From assembly GCF_036013955.1 (NCBI RefSeq), contig NZ_CP107903.1:4216001-4280000 (forward strand): a stretch of 64,000 nt of DNA. Reading direction: 5' to 3'. A program made the translations under genes and the position numbers. Under the pieces are notes generated by a model. The model did no database searches, was not told where the DNA came from, and saw only the letters and a list, made by a program, of their open reading frames with translations. The DNA comes from Streptomyces sp. NBC_00459 (GTDB lineage Bacteria; Actinomycetota; Actinomycetes; Streptomycetales; Streptomycetaceae). Numbering within the stretch: position 1 is the first letter of the stretch; each line of letters begins with the position of its first letter. Shown piece after piece: positions 50,641-60,095 of this stretch.

Positions 50641-53115
50641 ATGGCATTCAATCACTTACCGCAGGGCGTGCACGACGCCTTGGGCCCATTGTCCGTCACG
50701 CCAGTGACACACTCGATGCCGATGGCCAAGAATCACCGATCCGAACGACCCTCGGCTTTCGCCGCCTCGCGACCCGATCCGGGCACGATCCTGGACCGGC
50801 TCGCCTCGGGGCCGAGCCGGGCTTCGCGCATCACTCATACGGAGCACTTGCCCCCGCGTGCGGGCCGTCATGCCGTCTGGCCGGACCGGATTCGCGCCGA
50901 GGTGATCGCGGCCGTCCAGGCAGCCGGTATCGAACACCCCTGGGCCCACCAGGCACTGGCCGCCGAGCACGCCCTGGACGGCGACAACGTGATCGTCGCC
51001 ACAGGCACCGCCTCGGGCAAGTCGCTCGCGTACCTCGTACCGGTCCTCTCGTGCCTTCTGGACGGCTCCGAGGCCCCCAACGGCCGGGGGGCGACCGCCC
51101 TGTACCTCGCGCCGACCAAAGCCCTCGCAGCCGACCAGCGACGTTCCGTGAAGGAACTTTCACAACCTTTGGGAAACGCGGTACGACCTGCCGTGTACGA
51201 CGGCGACACTCCCGTCGAGGAGCGCGAGTGGGTGCGCCAGTACGCGAACTACGTCCTGACCAACCCGGACATGCTCCACCGGGGGATACTCCCGTCCCAC
51301 CCCCGCTGGGCCTCCTTCCTGAAGTCGCTCAAGTACGTCGTCATCGACGAGTGCCACACCTACCGCGGCGTCTTCGGCTCCCATGTCGCCCAGGTCCTGC
51401 GCCGGTTGCGCCGCCTGTGTGCCCGCTACGGCGCCTCCCCCGTCTTCCTGCTCGCCTCCGCCACGGCCGCCGAACCGTCCGTCGCGGCAGGCCGTCTGAC
51501 GGGCCTCCCGGTGATCGAGGTCGCGGACGACGCCTCACCTCGCGGTGAACTGGTGTTCGCCCTCTGGGAACCGCCGCTCACCGAACTGCACGGCGAGAAG
51601 GGCGCGCCCGTCCGCCGCACGGCCATCGCCGAGACCGCCGACCTGCTGACCGACCTCACTCTCCAGGGCGTGCGCTCGGTGGCCTTCGTACGCTCCCGTC
51701 GCGGCGCCGAGCTGATCTCGGTGATCGCCCAGGAACGGCTGTCCGAGGTCGACCGCTCGCTGGCCCGGCGCGTGGCCGCCTACCGCGGCGGCTACCTCCC
51801 CGAGGAACGCAGAGCCCTCGAACAGGCCCTCCACTCCGGCGAGCTCCTCGGCCTCGCCGCCACCACCGCCCTCGAACTCGGCATCGACGTCTCGGGGTTG
51901 GACGCCGTCGTCATCGCCGGCTACCCGGGCACCCGCGCCTCCCTGTGGCAGCAGGCGGGCCGCGCGGGACGTGCCGGGCAGGGCGCGCTGGCGATCCTGG
52001 TCGCCCGCGACGACCCGCTGGACACCTTCCTCGTCCACCACCCGGAGGCCCTGTTCGACCAGCCCGTCGAGTCGACGGTCCTCGACCCGGACAACCCGTA
52101 CGTCCTGGCCCCCCACCTGTGTGCGGCGGCGGCGGAACTCCCCCTGACCGACGATGACCTGGAGCTGTTCGGCCCGGAAACGGCAGCCCTGCTCCCGCAG
52201 TTGGAGGCCGCGAAGCTGCTCCGCCGCCGCACCAGCGCCTGGCACTGGACACGCCGTGAGCGGGCCGCCGACCTGGCCGACATCCGAGGCGGTGGCGGCA
52301 ACCCGGTCCAGATCGTCGAGGAGGGCACGGGACGGCTGCTCGGCACGGTCGACGCGGGCGCCTCGCACACGGCCGTGCACGAGGGCGCGGTCCACCTCCA
52401 CCAGGGCCGCACCTATCTCGTCCGCTCCCTCGACCTGGCGGACTCGGTCGCCCTCGTCGAGGAGGCGAACCCCCCGTATTCGACGGTCGCCCGCGACACG
52501 ACGTCCATCGCCGTCCTGGAGACGGACACCGAGATCCCCTGGGGCGACGGCCGCCTCTGCTACGGCTCCGTCGAGGTCACCAACCAGGTCGTCTCCTTCC
52601 TGCGCCGACGTGTCATCACCGGTGAAGTCCTGGGCGAGACAAAGCTCGACCTCCCTCCGCGTACGCTGCGCACCCGTGCCGTGTGGTGGACCGTCACCGA
52701 GGACCAGCTCGACGCGGCCCGCATCAACCCGGAGATCCTCGGCGGCGCCCTGCACGCCGCCGAACACGCGTCGATCGGCATGCTGCCCCTCTTCGCGACC
52801 TGCGACCGCTGGGACATCGGCGGCGTCTCCGTCCCGCTCCACCCGGACACCCTCCTCCCCACGGTCTTCGTGTACGACGGCCACCCGGGCGGAGCGGGCT
52901 TCGCGGAGCGCGCCTTCCACACGGCCCGCTCCTGGCTGACGGCCACCCGCCAGGCCATCGCCTCCTGCGAGTGCGACGCCGGCTGCCCGTCCTGCATCCA
53001 GTCCCCCAAGTGCGGCAACGGCAACGAGCCCCTGCACAAACGGGGAGCGGTGCGATTGCTGACGGTTCTGCTGCAGGGGGCGCCGGACGAGAAGGCTCCG
53101 GACGAGAAGGGCTAG
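50641..53115 (+). CDS. DEAD/DEAH-box helicase with C-terminal Cys cluster (MrfA/YprA-like)
   Basis: 824 residues. Helicase motifs: I (ATGTASGKSLAY), Ia (LYLAPTKALAADQ), II (VIDECHTYRG), III (LLASATAAEP), VI (QQAGRAGRAGQG). The C-terminal DUF1998 region ends with a zinc Cys cluster (CECDAGCPSCIQSPKCG). MrfA relatives work in DNA repair after mitomycin damage. Divergent from bldG. An internal ATG near 50716 is possible as start because ATG 50641 has a weak ribosome site. Confidence 0.92.
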   Translation: MAFNHLPQGVHDALGPLSVTPVTHSMPMAKNHRSERPSAFAASRPDPGTILDRLASGPSRASRITHTEHLPPRAGRHAVWPDRIRAEVIAAVQAAGIEHPWAHQALAAEHALDGDNVIVATGTASGKSLAYLVPVLSCLLDGSEAPNGRGATALYLAPTKALAADQRRSVKELSQPLGNAVRPAVYDGDTPVEEREWVRQYANYVLTNPDMLHRGILPSHPRWASFLKSLKYVVIDECHTYRGVFGSHVAQVLRRLRRLCARYGASPVFLLASATAAEPSVAAGRLTGLPVIEVADDASPRGELVFALWEPPLTELHGEKGAPVRRTAIAETADLLTDLTLQGVRSVAFVRSRRGAELISVIAQERLSEVDRSLARRVAAYRGGYLPEERRALEQALHSGELLGLAATTALELGIDVSGLDAVVIAGYPGTRASLWQQAGRAGRAGQGALAILVARDDPLDTFLVHHPEALFDQPVESTVLDPDNPYVLAPHLCAAAAELPLTDDDLELFGPETAALLPQLEAAKLLRRRTSAWHWTRRERAADLADIRGGGGNPVQIVEEGTGRLLGTVDAGASHTAVHEGAVHLHQGRTYLVRSLDLADSVALVEEANPPYSTVARDTTSIAVLETDTEIPWGDGRLCYGSVEVTNQVVSFLRRRVITGEVLGETKLDLPPRTLRTRAVWWTVTEDQLDAARINPEILGGALHAAEHASIGMLPLFATCDRWDIGGVSVPLHPDTLLPTVFVYDGHPGGAGFAERAFHTARSWLTATRQAIASCECDAGCPSCIQSPKCGNGNEPLHKRGAVRLLTVLLQGAPDEKAPDEKG

Positions 53116-53184
53116 CACCCGCCCGGAGCGTCCCTACGGGCCTCCGTACAGGGGGTCCGGGTGGGGCGGGTGTACGGAGTCGGC

Positions 53185-53598
53185 TCAGGTCGGTCTCAGC
53201 GGGCCAGGGGGCCCTGGTGGACCCGCTCTCGACCTGACCTCCGCCTCGAACAGGCCCTGTCCGGACATCACCGTCAGGTCCGACGTCTCACCCACCATCG
53301 CGCACCGCACGAGCCGGGTGCCCTGGGCCGCGGCCACCCGGTCCGCCCGCGCACAGGCCGCCGAGTCGCCCTCCGGCCAGTGGTCCGCCGCCGCGAGCGC
53401 CGCCAGATCCGCCCCCGCAGCGGCCCGATGCCGGACGACAGCGGCCTGCCCGATGGCGAGCACAACGCCGAACACCACACAGAGCACGGCGATGGCGCCC
53501 ACGCTCCAGACCGTCGCGGAGCCACGGTCGGAGCGGGCCGAGCGCGCGGAGACAGCTCCGACGAGCCTGGCGGGCCACCCGCCTCCCCGACGCCTCAC
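53185..53598 (-). CDS. Tad-locus TadE-like pseudopilin (Rv3654c type)
   Basis: 137 residues from GTG 53598, overlapping the preceding TadE gene stop (GTGA). Begins RRRGGGWPARLVG, then DRGSATVWSVGAIAVLCVV, the type IV pilin-like cleavage and transmembrane segment. This family ends most actinobacterial Tad loci and is thought to be a minor pilin or envelope component. Last gene of the Tad operon. Confidence 0.85.
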   Translation of the reverse strand: MRRRGGGWPARLVGAVSARSARSDRGSATVWSVGAIAVLCVVFGVVLAIGQAAVVRHRAAAGADLAALAAADHWPEGDSAACARADRVAAAQGTRLVRCAMVGETSDLTVMSGQGLFEAEVRSRAGPPGPPGPLRPT

Positions 53599-53963
53599 GC
53601 GCCCACCCCCACCGTCTCCTCCGCCAACGCCACCGCTTCGTGCGCCACATCGACCGTGAGGCCACCCAGCCCCGGCGGCCGCGCCACCACCCGCACGCGC
53701 ACGAGGTCGCCCTCTCTGCTGACGGCGATCTCCGCCCCGCGCGGGGCCGCGCCCCGGGCCACCGCGGCGACCGCGTCGGGCGGGTCCTGGCGGGCGGCGG
53801 CCCGGGCACCGGCCCGGGCCGCGTCCACACACTGGATCTGCGCGGCGGCGACAAGCAGCGCCCAGACCAGCGCCATCGAGAACAGCACCAGCGCCGGCAG
53901 CACCACGGCAGCCTCTGCGGTCACGAACCCCCGGTCCCGGCCCAGGCGTTCACATTTTCGCAT
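53595..53963 (-). CDS. TadE-family minor pilin
   Basis: 122 residues. Short N-terminus then DRGFVTAEAAVVLPALVLF, the TadE-type transmembrane segment with Glu after the cleavage point. Overlaps both neighbours (DUF4244 gene by 14 bp, next gene by 4 bp). Component of the Tad/Flp pilus system; in Streptomyces the pilus role is unproven. Confidence 0.88.
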   Translation of the reverse strand: MRKCERLGRDRGFVTAEAAVVLPALVLFSMALVWALLVAAAQIQCVDAARAGARAAARQDPPDAVAAVARGAAPRGAEIAVSREGDLVRVRVVARPPGLGGLTVDVAHEAVALAEETVGVGA

Positions 53964-54168
53964 CGAGGGCCTTCTTCACGATGGCCTGCAACTCCGAGCT
54001 GACCTGCCCGCTCGTCACCACCTTGTAGAGCACCGCGGCGAAGGCCACTGCCGCGATAATGCCAACAGCATATTCAGAGGTCACCATTCCGGCATCCCTC
54101 CGCTCCACCAGCACCGCACGCGTCCTGCACACCAGGGCCAACACTTGTCCCCGCACCACTGCGAACAT
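53950..54168 (-). CDS. Flp-pilin-like small protein (DUF4244)
   Basis: 72 residues from ATG 54168 with GGGAG in front. Contains DAGMVTSEYAVGIIAAVAF, a prepilin-like cleavage (G/M) followed by Glu at +5 and a hydrophobic helix, then a soluble tail. Probably the major Flp-type pilin of this locus. The longer open frame to 54273 lacks a good site. Confidence 0.88.
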   Translation of the reverse strand: MFAVVRGQVLALVCRTRAVLVERRDAGMVTSEYAVGIIAAVAFAAVLYKVVTSGQVSSELQAIVKKALDAKM

Positions 54169-54269
54169 CTCAACTCCCGTAATTTGCAACTCTGTCGATG
54201 ACTTGTTGTCGATGACTTGCTGTTGATGACGGCCCTTGACGGCCTGCTCCTGAACCCGCACCGCTCGCG

Positions 54270-55067
54270 TCATTCACCACCCCCGCCCAGCAACCCGTCC
54301 GCCAGCCCGACCACCACGGGCAGTACGCCGACCGCGATGAAGGCGGGGAGGAAACACAGCCCCACCGGTGCCGTCACCATGACGGCCGCCCGCCGGGCCC
54401 GTTCCGTCGCCGTGCGCCCCCAGTCGGCGCGGGTGTCTGCGGCGAGGCGTGCGACGGGGCCGGACGCCGGTACGCCCGACTCGTCGGCCCTCTCCAGCAG
54501 CCTCGCCAGGGGGCCGGCACCCGGTATCGACGCCAGCCTCCGCCAGGCTTCGGCAGGTTCGCCGCCGAGCCGCACCTCTGCCGCACCCCGCGCCAGCGCC
54601 TCCCCGACCGGCCCCGCCAACGCCTCGCCCACCGCCTGGGCAGCGACCACCGGGCCGGCGCCGGCCGCGATACACGCAGCCAGCAGATCGGCTGCGAGCG
54701 GGAGTTGCCGGGCCGCCTCGGCAGCGTCGACGCCCGCCGCAGCATCACCGTCCGTCCGCCGCAGCCGCCACCGCCACAGCCCGAACCCGGCGACCAGCCC
54801 CACCACGACGCCGGCCATGCCACCGACCAGCACCCACCCGCCGCTCACCGCACCCGCCACGGGCAGCCACCGCCGTGCGGCACCCCGCGCCCCGAACCAC
54901 CGTCCTGCCGGGCCGCGTTCCCGCTCCGCCTCCAGCGTGAGCAGCCGGGCCAGCCTGCGGCGCACCCTCCGTTCACGCCGGACCGACGCGATCCACCGCA
55001 GCAGCCACGCCAGGGCCAACGCGACCCCCAGCGCCACCCCCAGCCTGTGGAAAACTTCCGCGCTCAC
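54270..55067 (-). CDS. TadC-like inner-membrane platform protein (type II secretion F)
   Basis: 265 residues from GTG 55067 (GGGAG upstream). Several hydrophobic segments with the T2SSF helical domain (QLPLAADLLAACIAAGAGP then LASIPGAGPLARLLERADES). Forms the membrane platform with TadB for the pilus ATPase. Lies 101 bp before the pilin gene. Confidence 0.9.
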   Translation of the reverse strand: MSAEVFHRLGVALGVALALAWLLRWIASVRRERRVRRRLARLLTLEAERERGPAGRWFGARGAARRWLPVAGAVSGGWVLVGGMAGVVVGLVAGFGLWRWRLRRTDGDAAAGVDAAEAARQLPLAADLLAACIAAGAGPVVAAQAVGEALAGPVGEALARGAAEVRLGGEPAEAWRRLASIPGAGPLARLLERADESGVPASGPVARLAADTRADWGRTATERARRAAVMVTAPVGLCFLPAFIAVGVLPVVVGLADGLLGGGGE

Positions 55068-55139
55068 ACCAACTCCCTTCTCCGAACACGCTCGACAGCC
55101 GTACCGAGACGGCCCATGTCGTCACACACTTCCCGGCCC

Positions 55140-56009
55140 TCATGCCGCCTCCGCTCCCCGCACGATCCGCAGCGCCCACCACAGGCCCACGCCCTCCAGC
55201 ACCCCGCCGACCAGCAGGCAGCCCAGTCCGGCGCCGGTGTGCAGCAGCACGTGCAGCGGGTCGGCGCCCAGAGCCGTGCCCAGGACCAGGCCGAGCACCG
55301 GCAGACCGGCGAGCATCACCGCCGTCGACCGAGCGCCCGCCAACTGAGCACGCAGATCGGCGCGCTGATCCCGGTCGGCGCGCAGGGCTCCTTCGAGGCG
55401 ATCCAGTCCGGCCGCCAGTCCGGCCCCCTGGTCCACGGCCACCCGCCAGCACGCCGCGAGGCCCAACAGCCCCTCCGCGCCCGCTTGTCGGGCCGCCGCG
55501 GCGAGCGCCCCGGGGACATCCCCGCCGAACCGTGCCGCCGCCAGCACCGACGCCTGCGCCTCACCGAGGCCGCCGGAGTCGCGTGCCGCCCGCAGCAGCG
55601 CCTCCCCCGGCTGCCGCCCGGCGCGCACCTCACCGGCGAGCGCACCGCAGAGCGCGATCACCTCGTCGTCCCGTCGTTCCCTCGCCCGGCGCACCTCACC
55701 GGCCAGCCTGACCCGGCGCAACAGCGGCACCCCGGCCGCGCCGACCAGCGCCGGCACCACGGAGGCCCCCAGCAGCGCCACCACGAGCCCGACGGCCACC
55801 GAACACCACTCGGCCCGCAACCGCCCGCGCAGCCGCCGTAGTTCACCGACCGCGCGTGCCCACGGAGGCGGTCCGGTCCCCACAGCCCCGCCTCCGGCGA
55901 GCAGCAACTCCGCCCGCCGCGCTCCCGGACACCGCCCGCCCAGCAGCCAGCAGACCGCCCCGACGCACACCCCGGCCGCGCCCACCGCAAGCCCGCCCGT
56001 CCCCGTCAC
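55140..56009 (-). CDS. TadB-like inner-membrane platform protein (type II secretion F)
   Basis: 289 residues from GTG 56009, overlapping the TadA stop (GTGA). N-terminal hydrophobic segments (VGAVCWLLGG; VAVGLVVALLGASVVPALVG), T2SSF domain with ALCGALAGEVRAGRQPGEAL, and C-terminal membrane helices. Partner of TadC. Confidence 0.9.
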   Translation of the reverse strand: MTGTGGLAVGAAGVCVGAVCWLLGGRCPGARRAELLLAGGGAVGTGPPPWARAVGELRRLRGRLRAEWCSVAVGLVVALLGASVVPALVGAAGVPLLRRVRLAGEVRRARERRDDEVIALCGALAGEVRAGRQPGEALLRAARDSGGLGEAQASVLAAARFGGDVPGALAAAARQAGAEGLLGLAACWRVAVDQGAGLAAGLDRLEGALRADRDQRADLRAQLAGARSTAVMLAGLPVLGLVLGTALGADPLHVLLHTGAGLGCLLVGGVLEGVGLWWALRIVRGAEAA

Positions 56010-57214
56010 GTGCCTTCACTCCCCTGCCCCTTGTCGCCGCCGGCGCGGAGCAGCCCCCGCAGCCGCTCCCACCCCCGCTCGTACGCGAACGCCTCCCTGC
56101 CCCACCGCAGCGCCGGCACCGTCACCACCAGCCCCGAGGGGTCCCGCTCCAGCACATGCACCTCGGCGATCCGGCGCCGCCCGGCCCGGTCGCGGACGAG
56201 ATGGAGGACCACCGACAGCGCGGCCGCCAACTGGCTGTGCAGCGCGGCCCGGTCGAGCCCCGCGGCCGTACCCAGCGCCTCCAGCCGCGCCGGCACGTCC
56301 GTCGCGGCGTTCGCGTGGACCGTCCCGCAGCCCCCTTCGTGACCCGTGTTGAGGGCAGCCAGCAGGTCGAGCGCCTCGGCGCCCCGGACCTCCCCGACGA
56401 CCAGCCGGTCCGGCCGCATCCGCAGTGCCTGCCGCACCAGGTCCTGGAGCGTCACCAGGCCCGCGCCCTCCTGGTTGGCGGGTCTGGTCTCCAGCCGTAC
56501 GACGTGCGGATGGTCGGGCCGCAGCTCCGCCGAGTCCTCGGCGAGCACGATCCGCTCGCCCGGGCCGACCAGCCCGAGCAGGGCACTCAGGAGGGTTGTC
56601 TTCCCGCACCCCGTACCGCCGCTGATCAGGAAGGACAGCCGTGCGTCGAGCAGTGCCCGCAGCACCCGGTCGCCGCCCGGCGGCATCATCCCCGCGGCCA
56701 TCAGCTCGTCCAGGGTGAACGCGCGCGGCCGTACCACCCGCAGTGACAGGCAGGTGCAGCCGACGGCCACCGGGGGCAGTACCGCGTGCAGACGGGTCCC
56801 GTCGGGCAGCCTGGCGTCGACCCACGGCCGGGCGTCGTCGAGCCGCCGTCCGGCTACCGCGGCGAGTCGCTGCGCGAGCCGTCGTACGGCACCGGCGTCC
56901 GGGAAGGAGACGGCGGTCAGTTCGAGTCCGCCGCCCCGGTCCACCCACACCCGGTCCGGGGCCGCCACCAGCACGTCGGTGACCGACGGATCGGCGAGCA
57001 GCGGCTCCAGCGGGCCGGTGCCGACCAGCTCCGACCTCAACCGCTCGGCGGCGCCCAGCACTTCGGCGTCCCCGAGCACCCGCCCCTGCTCCCGCAGGGC
57101 CTGCGCCACACGCGCGGGTGTCGCCTCGGCCCCGCTTTCGGCCAGCCACTGCCGTACGCCGTCCAGCAGCCCGGCGGACGCCCCCGGACCCTCGTCCCAG
57201 CGCACGCCGTTCAT
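56006..57214 (-). CDS. TadA/CpaF-type secretion ATPase
   Basis: 402 residues from ATG 57214. Type IV pilus/secretion ATPase: Walker A ISGGTGCGKTTLLSAL near residue 200, Asp box RIVLAEDSAEL, Walker B PDRLVVGEVRGAEALDLL and His box GHEGGCGTVHANAA. Powers pilin assembly. Overlaps the CpaE-like gene by 4 bp; the longer open frame to 58525 is a shadow of that gene. Confidence 0.94.
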   Translation of the reverse strand: MNGVRWDEGPGASAGLLDGVRQWLAESGAEATPARVAQALREQGRVLGDAEVLGAAERLRSELVGTGPLEPLLADPSVTDVLVAAPDRVWVDRGGGLELTAVSFPDAGAVRRLAQRLAAVAGRRLDDARPWVDARLPDGTRLHAVLPPVAVGCTCLSLRVVRPRAFTLDELMAAGMMPPGGDRVLRALLDARLSFLISGGTGCGKTTLLSALLGLVGPGERIVLAEDSAELRPDHPHVVRLETRPANQEGAGLVTLQDLVRQALRMRPDRLVVGEVRGAEALDLLAALNTGHEGGCGTVHANAATDVPARLEALGTAAGLDRAALHSQLAAALSVVLHLVRDRAGRRRIAEVHVLERDPSGLVVTVPALRWGREAFAYERGWERLRGLLRAGGDKGQGSEGT

Positions 57215-58317
57215 ACGCTGCCCGCCTCGGCCAGCGCCCGCTCCCAGAACACCGTGCAGAACCGGGCCAGTGGTCCGCGTGCGGCCGCTCCCGGCGGCGC
57301 CTTGCCCTCGTGCGGGCGTGCCAGGGCCGATTCGACGGGGACCTCGCCTGCCAGAGGCAGGTTGAGCAGCCGGGCCACCTCGTGGTCGTCCAGTCCCGGC
57401 GAGTACGGCCCACGTACCGCCACGCGCAGGTCGCGCAGGACCATACCGACGGCGGACGCCACCCGGCCGGCTGCCGCGACGGCGCGCAGTTCGCCGGGGA
57501 CCACCAGGATCCCGACGTCCAGTTGGGCGAGGACTTCCGCGACGCCGTCGTCGATGCGCCGCGGGAGGTCGACGACGACCGCGCCGCCGCGCCGTCTGGC
57601 CGCGGCGAGCACCGCCCGTACCGCTTGGGGCGGGACGGCCACGCAGTCTCCGCGGTCCCAACTCAGCACCCTCAGGGAGTGCAGTTTCGGCAGCGACTCC
57701 TCCAGGGCGCCGCCGCCGACCCGGCCGCGTGAGGCGGCGAAGGCCGGCCAGCGCAGTCCGTCGGCGGTCTCGCCGCCGAGGAGTACGTCGAGTCCGCCGC
57801 CCAGTGGATCCGCGTCCACGAGCAGGGTGCGCAGTCCCTCGCGCGCGGAGGTGACGGCGAGCGCGCAGGCCAGCGTGGACGCTCCGGCCCCGCCCCGGCC
57901 GCCAATGACGCCGACGGTGAGCGCCGGCCTTCCGACCCCCTCGGCGACGTCGGCGATCCGGTCGACGAGCCACTGCTCGCCGTCGGGCAGCATCAGGACG
58001 TGGTCGGCGCCGATCTCGACGGCTCGCCGCCACACCCCGGAGTCGTCCTGGTCCCGCCCGACCAGCACCACTCCCCGGCGGCGCGCCGCCCCACGGACCC
58101 GCCGTACGGCGTCGTCGCCGACCAGGACGAGCGGTGCCGCCTCCCAGCCACCGCCTCGTTCGGGCACCCCGTGGTGCACTTCGGGTGTGGCACCGGCCGC
58201 CGCGCACAGGCGCAGCAGGTCGTCCAGCAGGTCGGCGTCCTCGGTGACGATCAGCGGTCCGCTCTGCCGCCCCTCTGCCGCGGGCTGATCGTTGTCGTGT
58301 GTGATGGCTCCAGCCAT
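57211..58317 (-). CDS. CpaE/TadZ-like MinD-family ATPase (septum-site-determining homologue)
   Basis: 368 residues from ATG 58317. The N-terminal ~120 residues are receiver-like; residues ~130 onward form the MinD/ParA fold with deviant Walker A GGRGGAGASTLACAL and Walker A' VDADPLGGGLDV. TadZ proteins place the Tad machine at the cell pole; actinobacterial annotation often calls this protein Ssd. First gene of the Tad operon. Confidence 0.9.
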   Translation of the reverse strand: MAGAITHDNDQPAAEGRQSGPLIVTEDADLLDDLLRLCAAAGATPEVHHGVPERGGGWEAAPLVLVGDDAVRRVRGAARRRGVVLVGRDQDDSGVWRRAVEIGADHVLMLPDGEQWLVDRIADVAEGVGRPALTVGVIGGRGGAGASTLACALAVTSAREGLRTLLVDADPLGGGLDVLLGGETADGLRWPAFAASRGRVGGGALEESLPKLHSLRVLSWDRGDCVAVPPQAVRAVLAAARRRGGAVVVDLPRRIDDGVAEVLAQLDVGILVVPGELRAVAAAGRVASAVGMVLRDLRVAVRGPYSPGLDDHEVARLLNLPLAGEVPVESALARPHEGKAPPGAAARGPLARFCTVFWERALAEAGSV

Positions 58318-58832
58318 GATTTCCGGCCCCCTTCGCTATGAACGGCCGACAGAAACCGGCCAAACGCGTCCGACAAACGGAACCGGCCATGAACTGGCCG
58401 CCGACTGGACGCGCTGGAATCACGGTGCGGCGAACCCGGAAATCGTGTGGATCTTGGTTGAAATCTGTGGACAACTCGATGGTTGTGAATATCGCTCTCA
58501 CCCAAACAGGTGACGGCTGTGCCACTTTCCACAGAGCAGCGCTTCAGTTACCCAAAGTGACGACATGCGGGCATACGAAAGAGGCGGCCTGAGCCGCCTC
58601 GGACGGCACCACGGCCGCGAAAAGTGTGCTTGGGGAGAGAGAAAACCTGCCCGGACATGCGACGACCCCCGCCGGGGGGGAGAGCGGGGGTCGTCCCCTC
58701 GGTTCGACTCGGGGGGGGGAGGAGCCGGACCGGGTTAGCACGGTCGCGAACGATCCGTGACTTCCATGGTGTACCCGAGAGCCTTCCCAGGCAAACCCAC
58801 GCGCCACACCTTACGCCGAATGGTGGGCGCAT
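58318..58832. promoter_or_regulatory. Divergent intergenic region with two strong hairpins
   Basis: 515 bp between the Tad operon and the HAD gene. Hairpins: GAGGCGGC-CTGA-GCCGCCTC at 58581-58600 and a 12-bp stem (GACGACCCCCGC ... GCGGGGGTCGTC) at about 58658-58695. G-rich tracts follow (58710-58722). No open frame is convincing. A small transcript could end at these stems. Confidence 0.6.
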
Positions 58833-59666
58833 ATGCTCAGCCTCGTGGAAAACCACTCCTTGCCCCGCACAGCCGCCTTCTTCGACCTGGACAAGACGGT
58901 CATTGCGAAGTCGAGCACGCTCACGTTCAGCAAGTCGTTCTACCAAGGCGGTCTGATCAACCGCAGGGCCGTCTTGCGTACCGCCTATGCCCAGTTCGTC
59001 TTCCTGGCGGGCGGTGCCGATCATGACCAGATGGAGCGTATGCGCGAGTACCTGTCCGCGCTGTGCCGCGGCTGGAACGTCCAGCAGGTCAAGGAGATCG
59101 TCGCCGAGACGCTGCACGACCTGATCGACCCGATCATCTACGACGAGGCGGCCTCCCTCATCGAGGAGCACCACACCGCCGGCCGTGACGTGGTGATCGT
59201 GTCCACGTCGGGCGCGGAGGTCGTCGAGCCGATCGGTGAACTGCTCGGCGCGGACCGGGTGGTGGCCACACGCATGGTCGTCGGCGACAACGGCTGCTTC
59301 ACGGGCGAGGTGGAGTACTACGCGTACGGGCCCACCAAGGCCGAGGCGATCAAGGAGCTGGCCAAGTCCGAGGGATACGACCTGGCTCGCTGCTACGCGT
59401 ACAGCGACAGCATCACCGACGTCCCCATGCTGGCTTCCGTCGGCCATCCGCACGCCGTGAACCCGGACCGCGCACTGCGCCGGGAAGCGGTCGCCCGTGG
59501 ATGGACGATCCTGGACTTCCACCGTCCGGTCAGGCTGAAGCAGCGCTTGCCCGCGCTCTCCGTACCGCCGCGTCCGGCCCTGGTCGCCGCCGCCGCGATA
59601 GGCGCGGCGGCGGCCACGGCGGGTCTCGTCTGGTACGCGAGCAGGCGCCGACCGACGATCGTCTGA
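58833..59666 (+). CDS. HAD subfamily IB hydrolase with C-terminal membrane anchor
   Basis: 277 residues. Motif I FFDLDKTVIAKSS (DxD intact), motif II VSTSGAE, motif III in GPTKAEAIKE, motif IV YSDSITDVPML. A C-terminal hydrophobic helix (ALVAAAAIGAAAATAGLVW) follows. Resembles SerB/CicA phosphatases; annotated in S. coelicolor as a morphological-differentiation-related protein (SCO3558, from memory). Probably dephosphorylates a lipid or small metabolite at the membrane. Confidence 0.9.
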   Translation: MLSLVENHSLPRTAAFFDLDKTVIAKSSTLTFSKSFYQGGLINRRAVLRTAYAQFVFLAGGADHDQMERMREYLSALCRGWNVQQVKEIVAETLHDLIDPIIYDEAASLIEEHHTAGRDVVIVSTSGAEVVEPIGELLGADRVVATRMVVGDNGCFTGEVEYYAYGPTKAEAIKELAKSEGYDLARCYAYSDSITDVPMLASVGHPHAVNPDRALRREAVARGWTILDFHRPVRLKQRLPALSVPPRPALVAAAAIGAAAATAGLVWYASRRRPTIV

Positions 59667-59867
59667 GTCGCCCCTCCCGGCCCACCCAGGGACATCCGGC
59701 ACACCAGCGCCCGATTCAGTCCCGTTTGAGGACAAAAGTAAAGAAGTGCAGTCAGGGCTTCCGCTTGCCGCGGTCCAGGAGTAGAAAGGACTCAACGGCC
59801 CGCGAGACCAAGGACATCCGAAAGGATCACCCTAATAACGCATTTGGCCCCACGGACCTAGCATGAA

Positions 59868-60050
59868 CACTGGGCACCCACGCGACGTCGACCCGTCGAT
59901 TACGGGCCAGCCGCACCAGGTTACGGGCAGAGTTCCCGACCTGATGGGCAATACTCCGAGGACGCTTGGTAACCCGGGTGGACATGCTGGCGGCGGTACG
60001 AATCCTCGTACCGCCGCATCCCGTTGAAGGCCCTCCGCGGAGGGCCTTTT
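59868..60050 (+). ncRNA. ssrS: Probable 6S RNA (scr3559-like)
   Basis: The 430-bp gap between the HAD gene and the Fic-like gene is where Streptomyces carries an abundant ~190-nt 6S-like RNA (scr3559; recalled). The sequence supports a plus-strand transcript: a TAGCAT -10-like box at 59859-59864, then about 180 nt rich in self-complementary segments, including a 12-bp perfect stem at 59990-60001/60006-60017, ending at a terminator (60027-60048) with a T run. 5' end is estimated. A 54-codon open frame overlaps (59863-60027) but has no ribosome site. Confidence 0.55.
60027..60050 (+). terminator. Rho-independent terminator after the 6S-like RNA
   Basis: AAGGCCCTCC-GC-GGAGGGCCTT followed by TT; perfect 10-bp stem. 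It also lies 45 bp after the minus-strand Fic-like gene and so may work in both directions. Confidence 0.85.
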
Positions 60051-60095
60051 CGCTTCCTCCGCCGTTCCCTCTGCCGTTCTTTTCCTATGCCGTTC

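Noticed and set aside
59863..60027. 54-residue protein gene
   Set aside because: No ribosome site, composition like a translated structured RNA, and it ends inside the terminator stem; 6S-like RNA is the better explanation.
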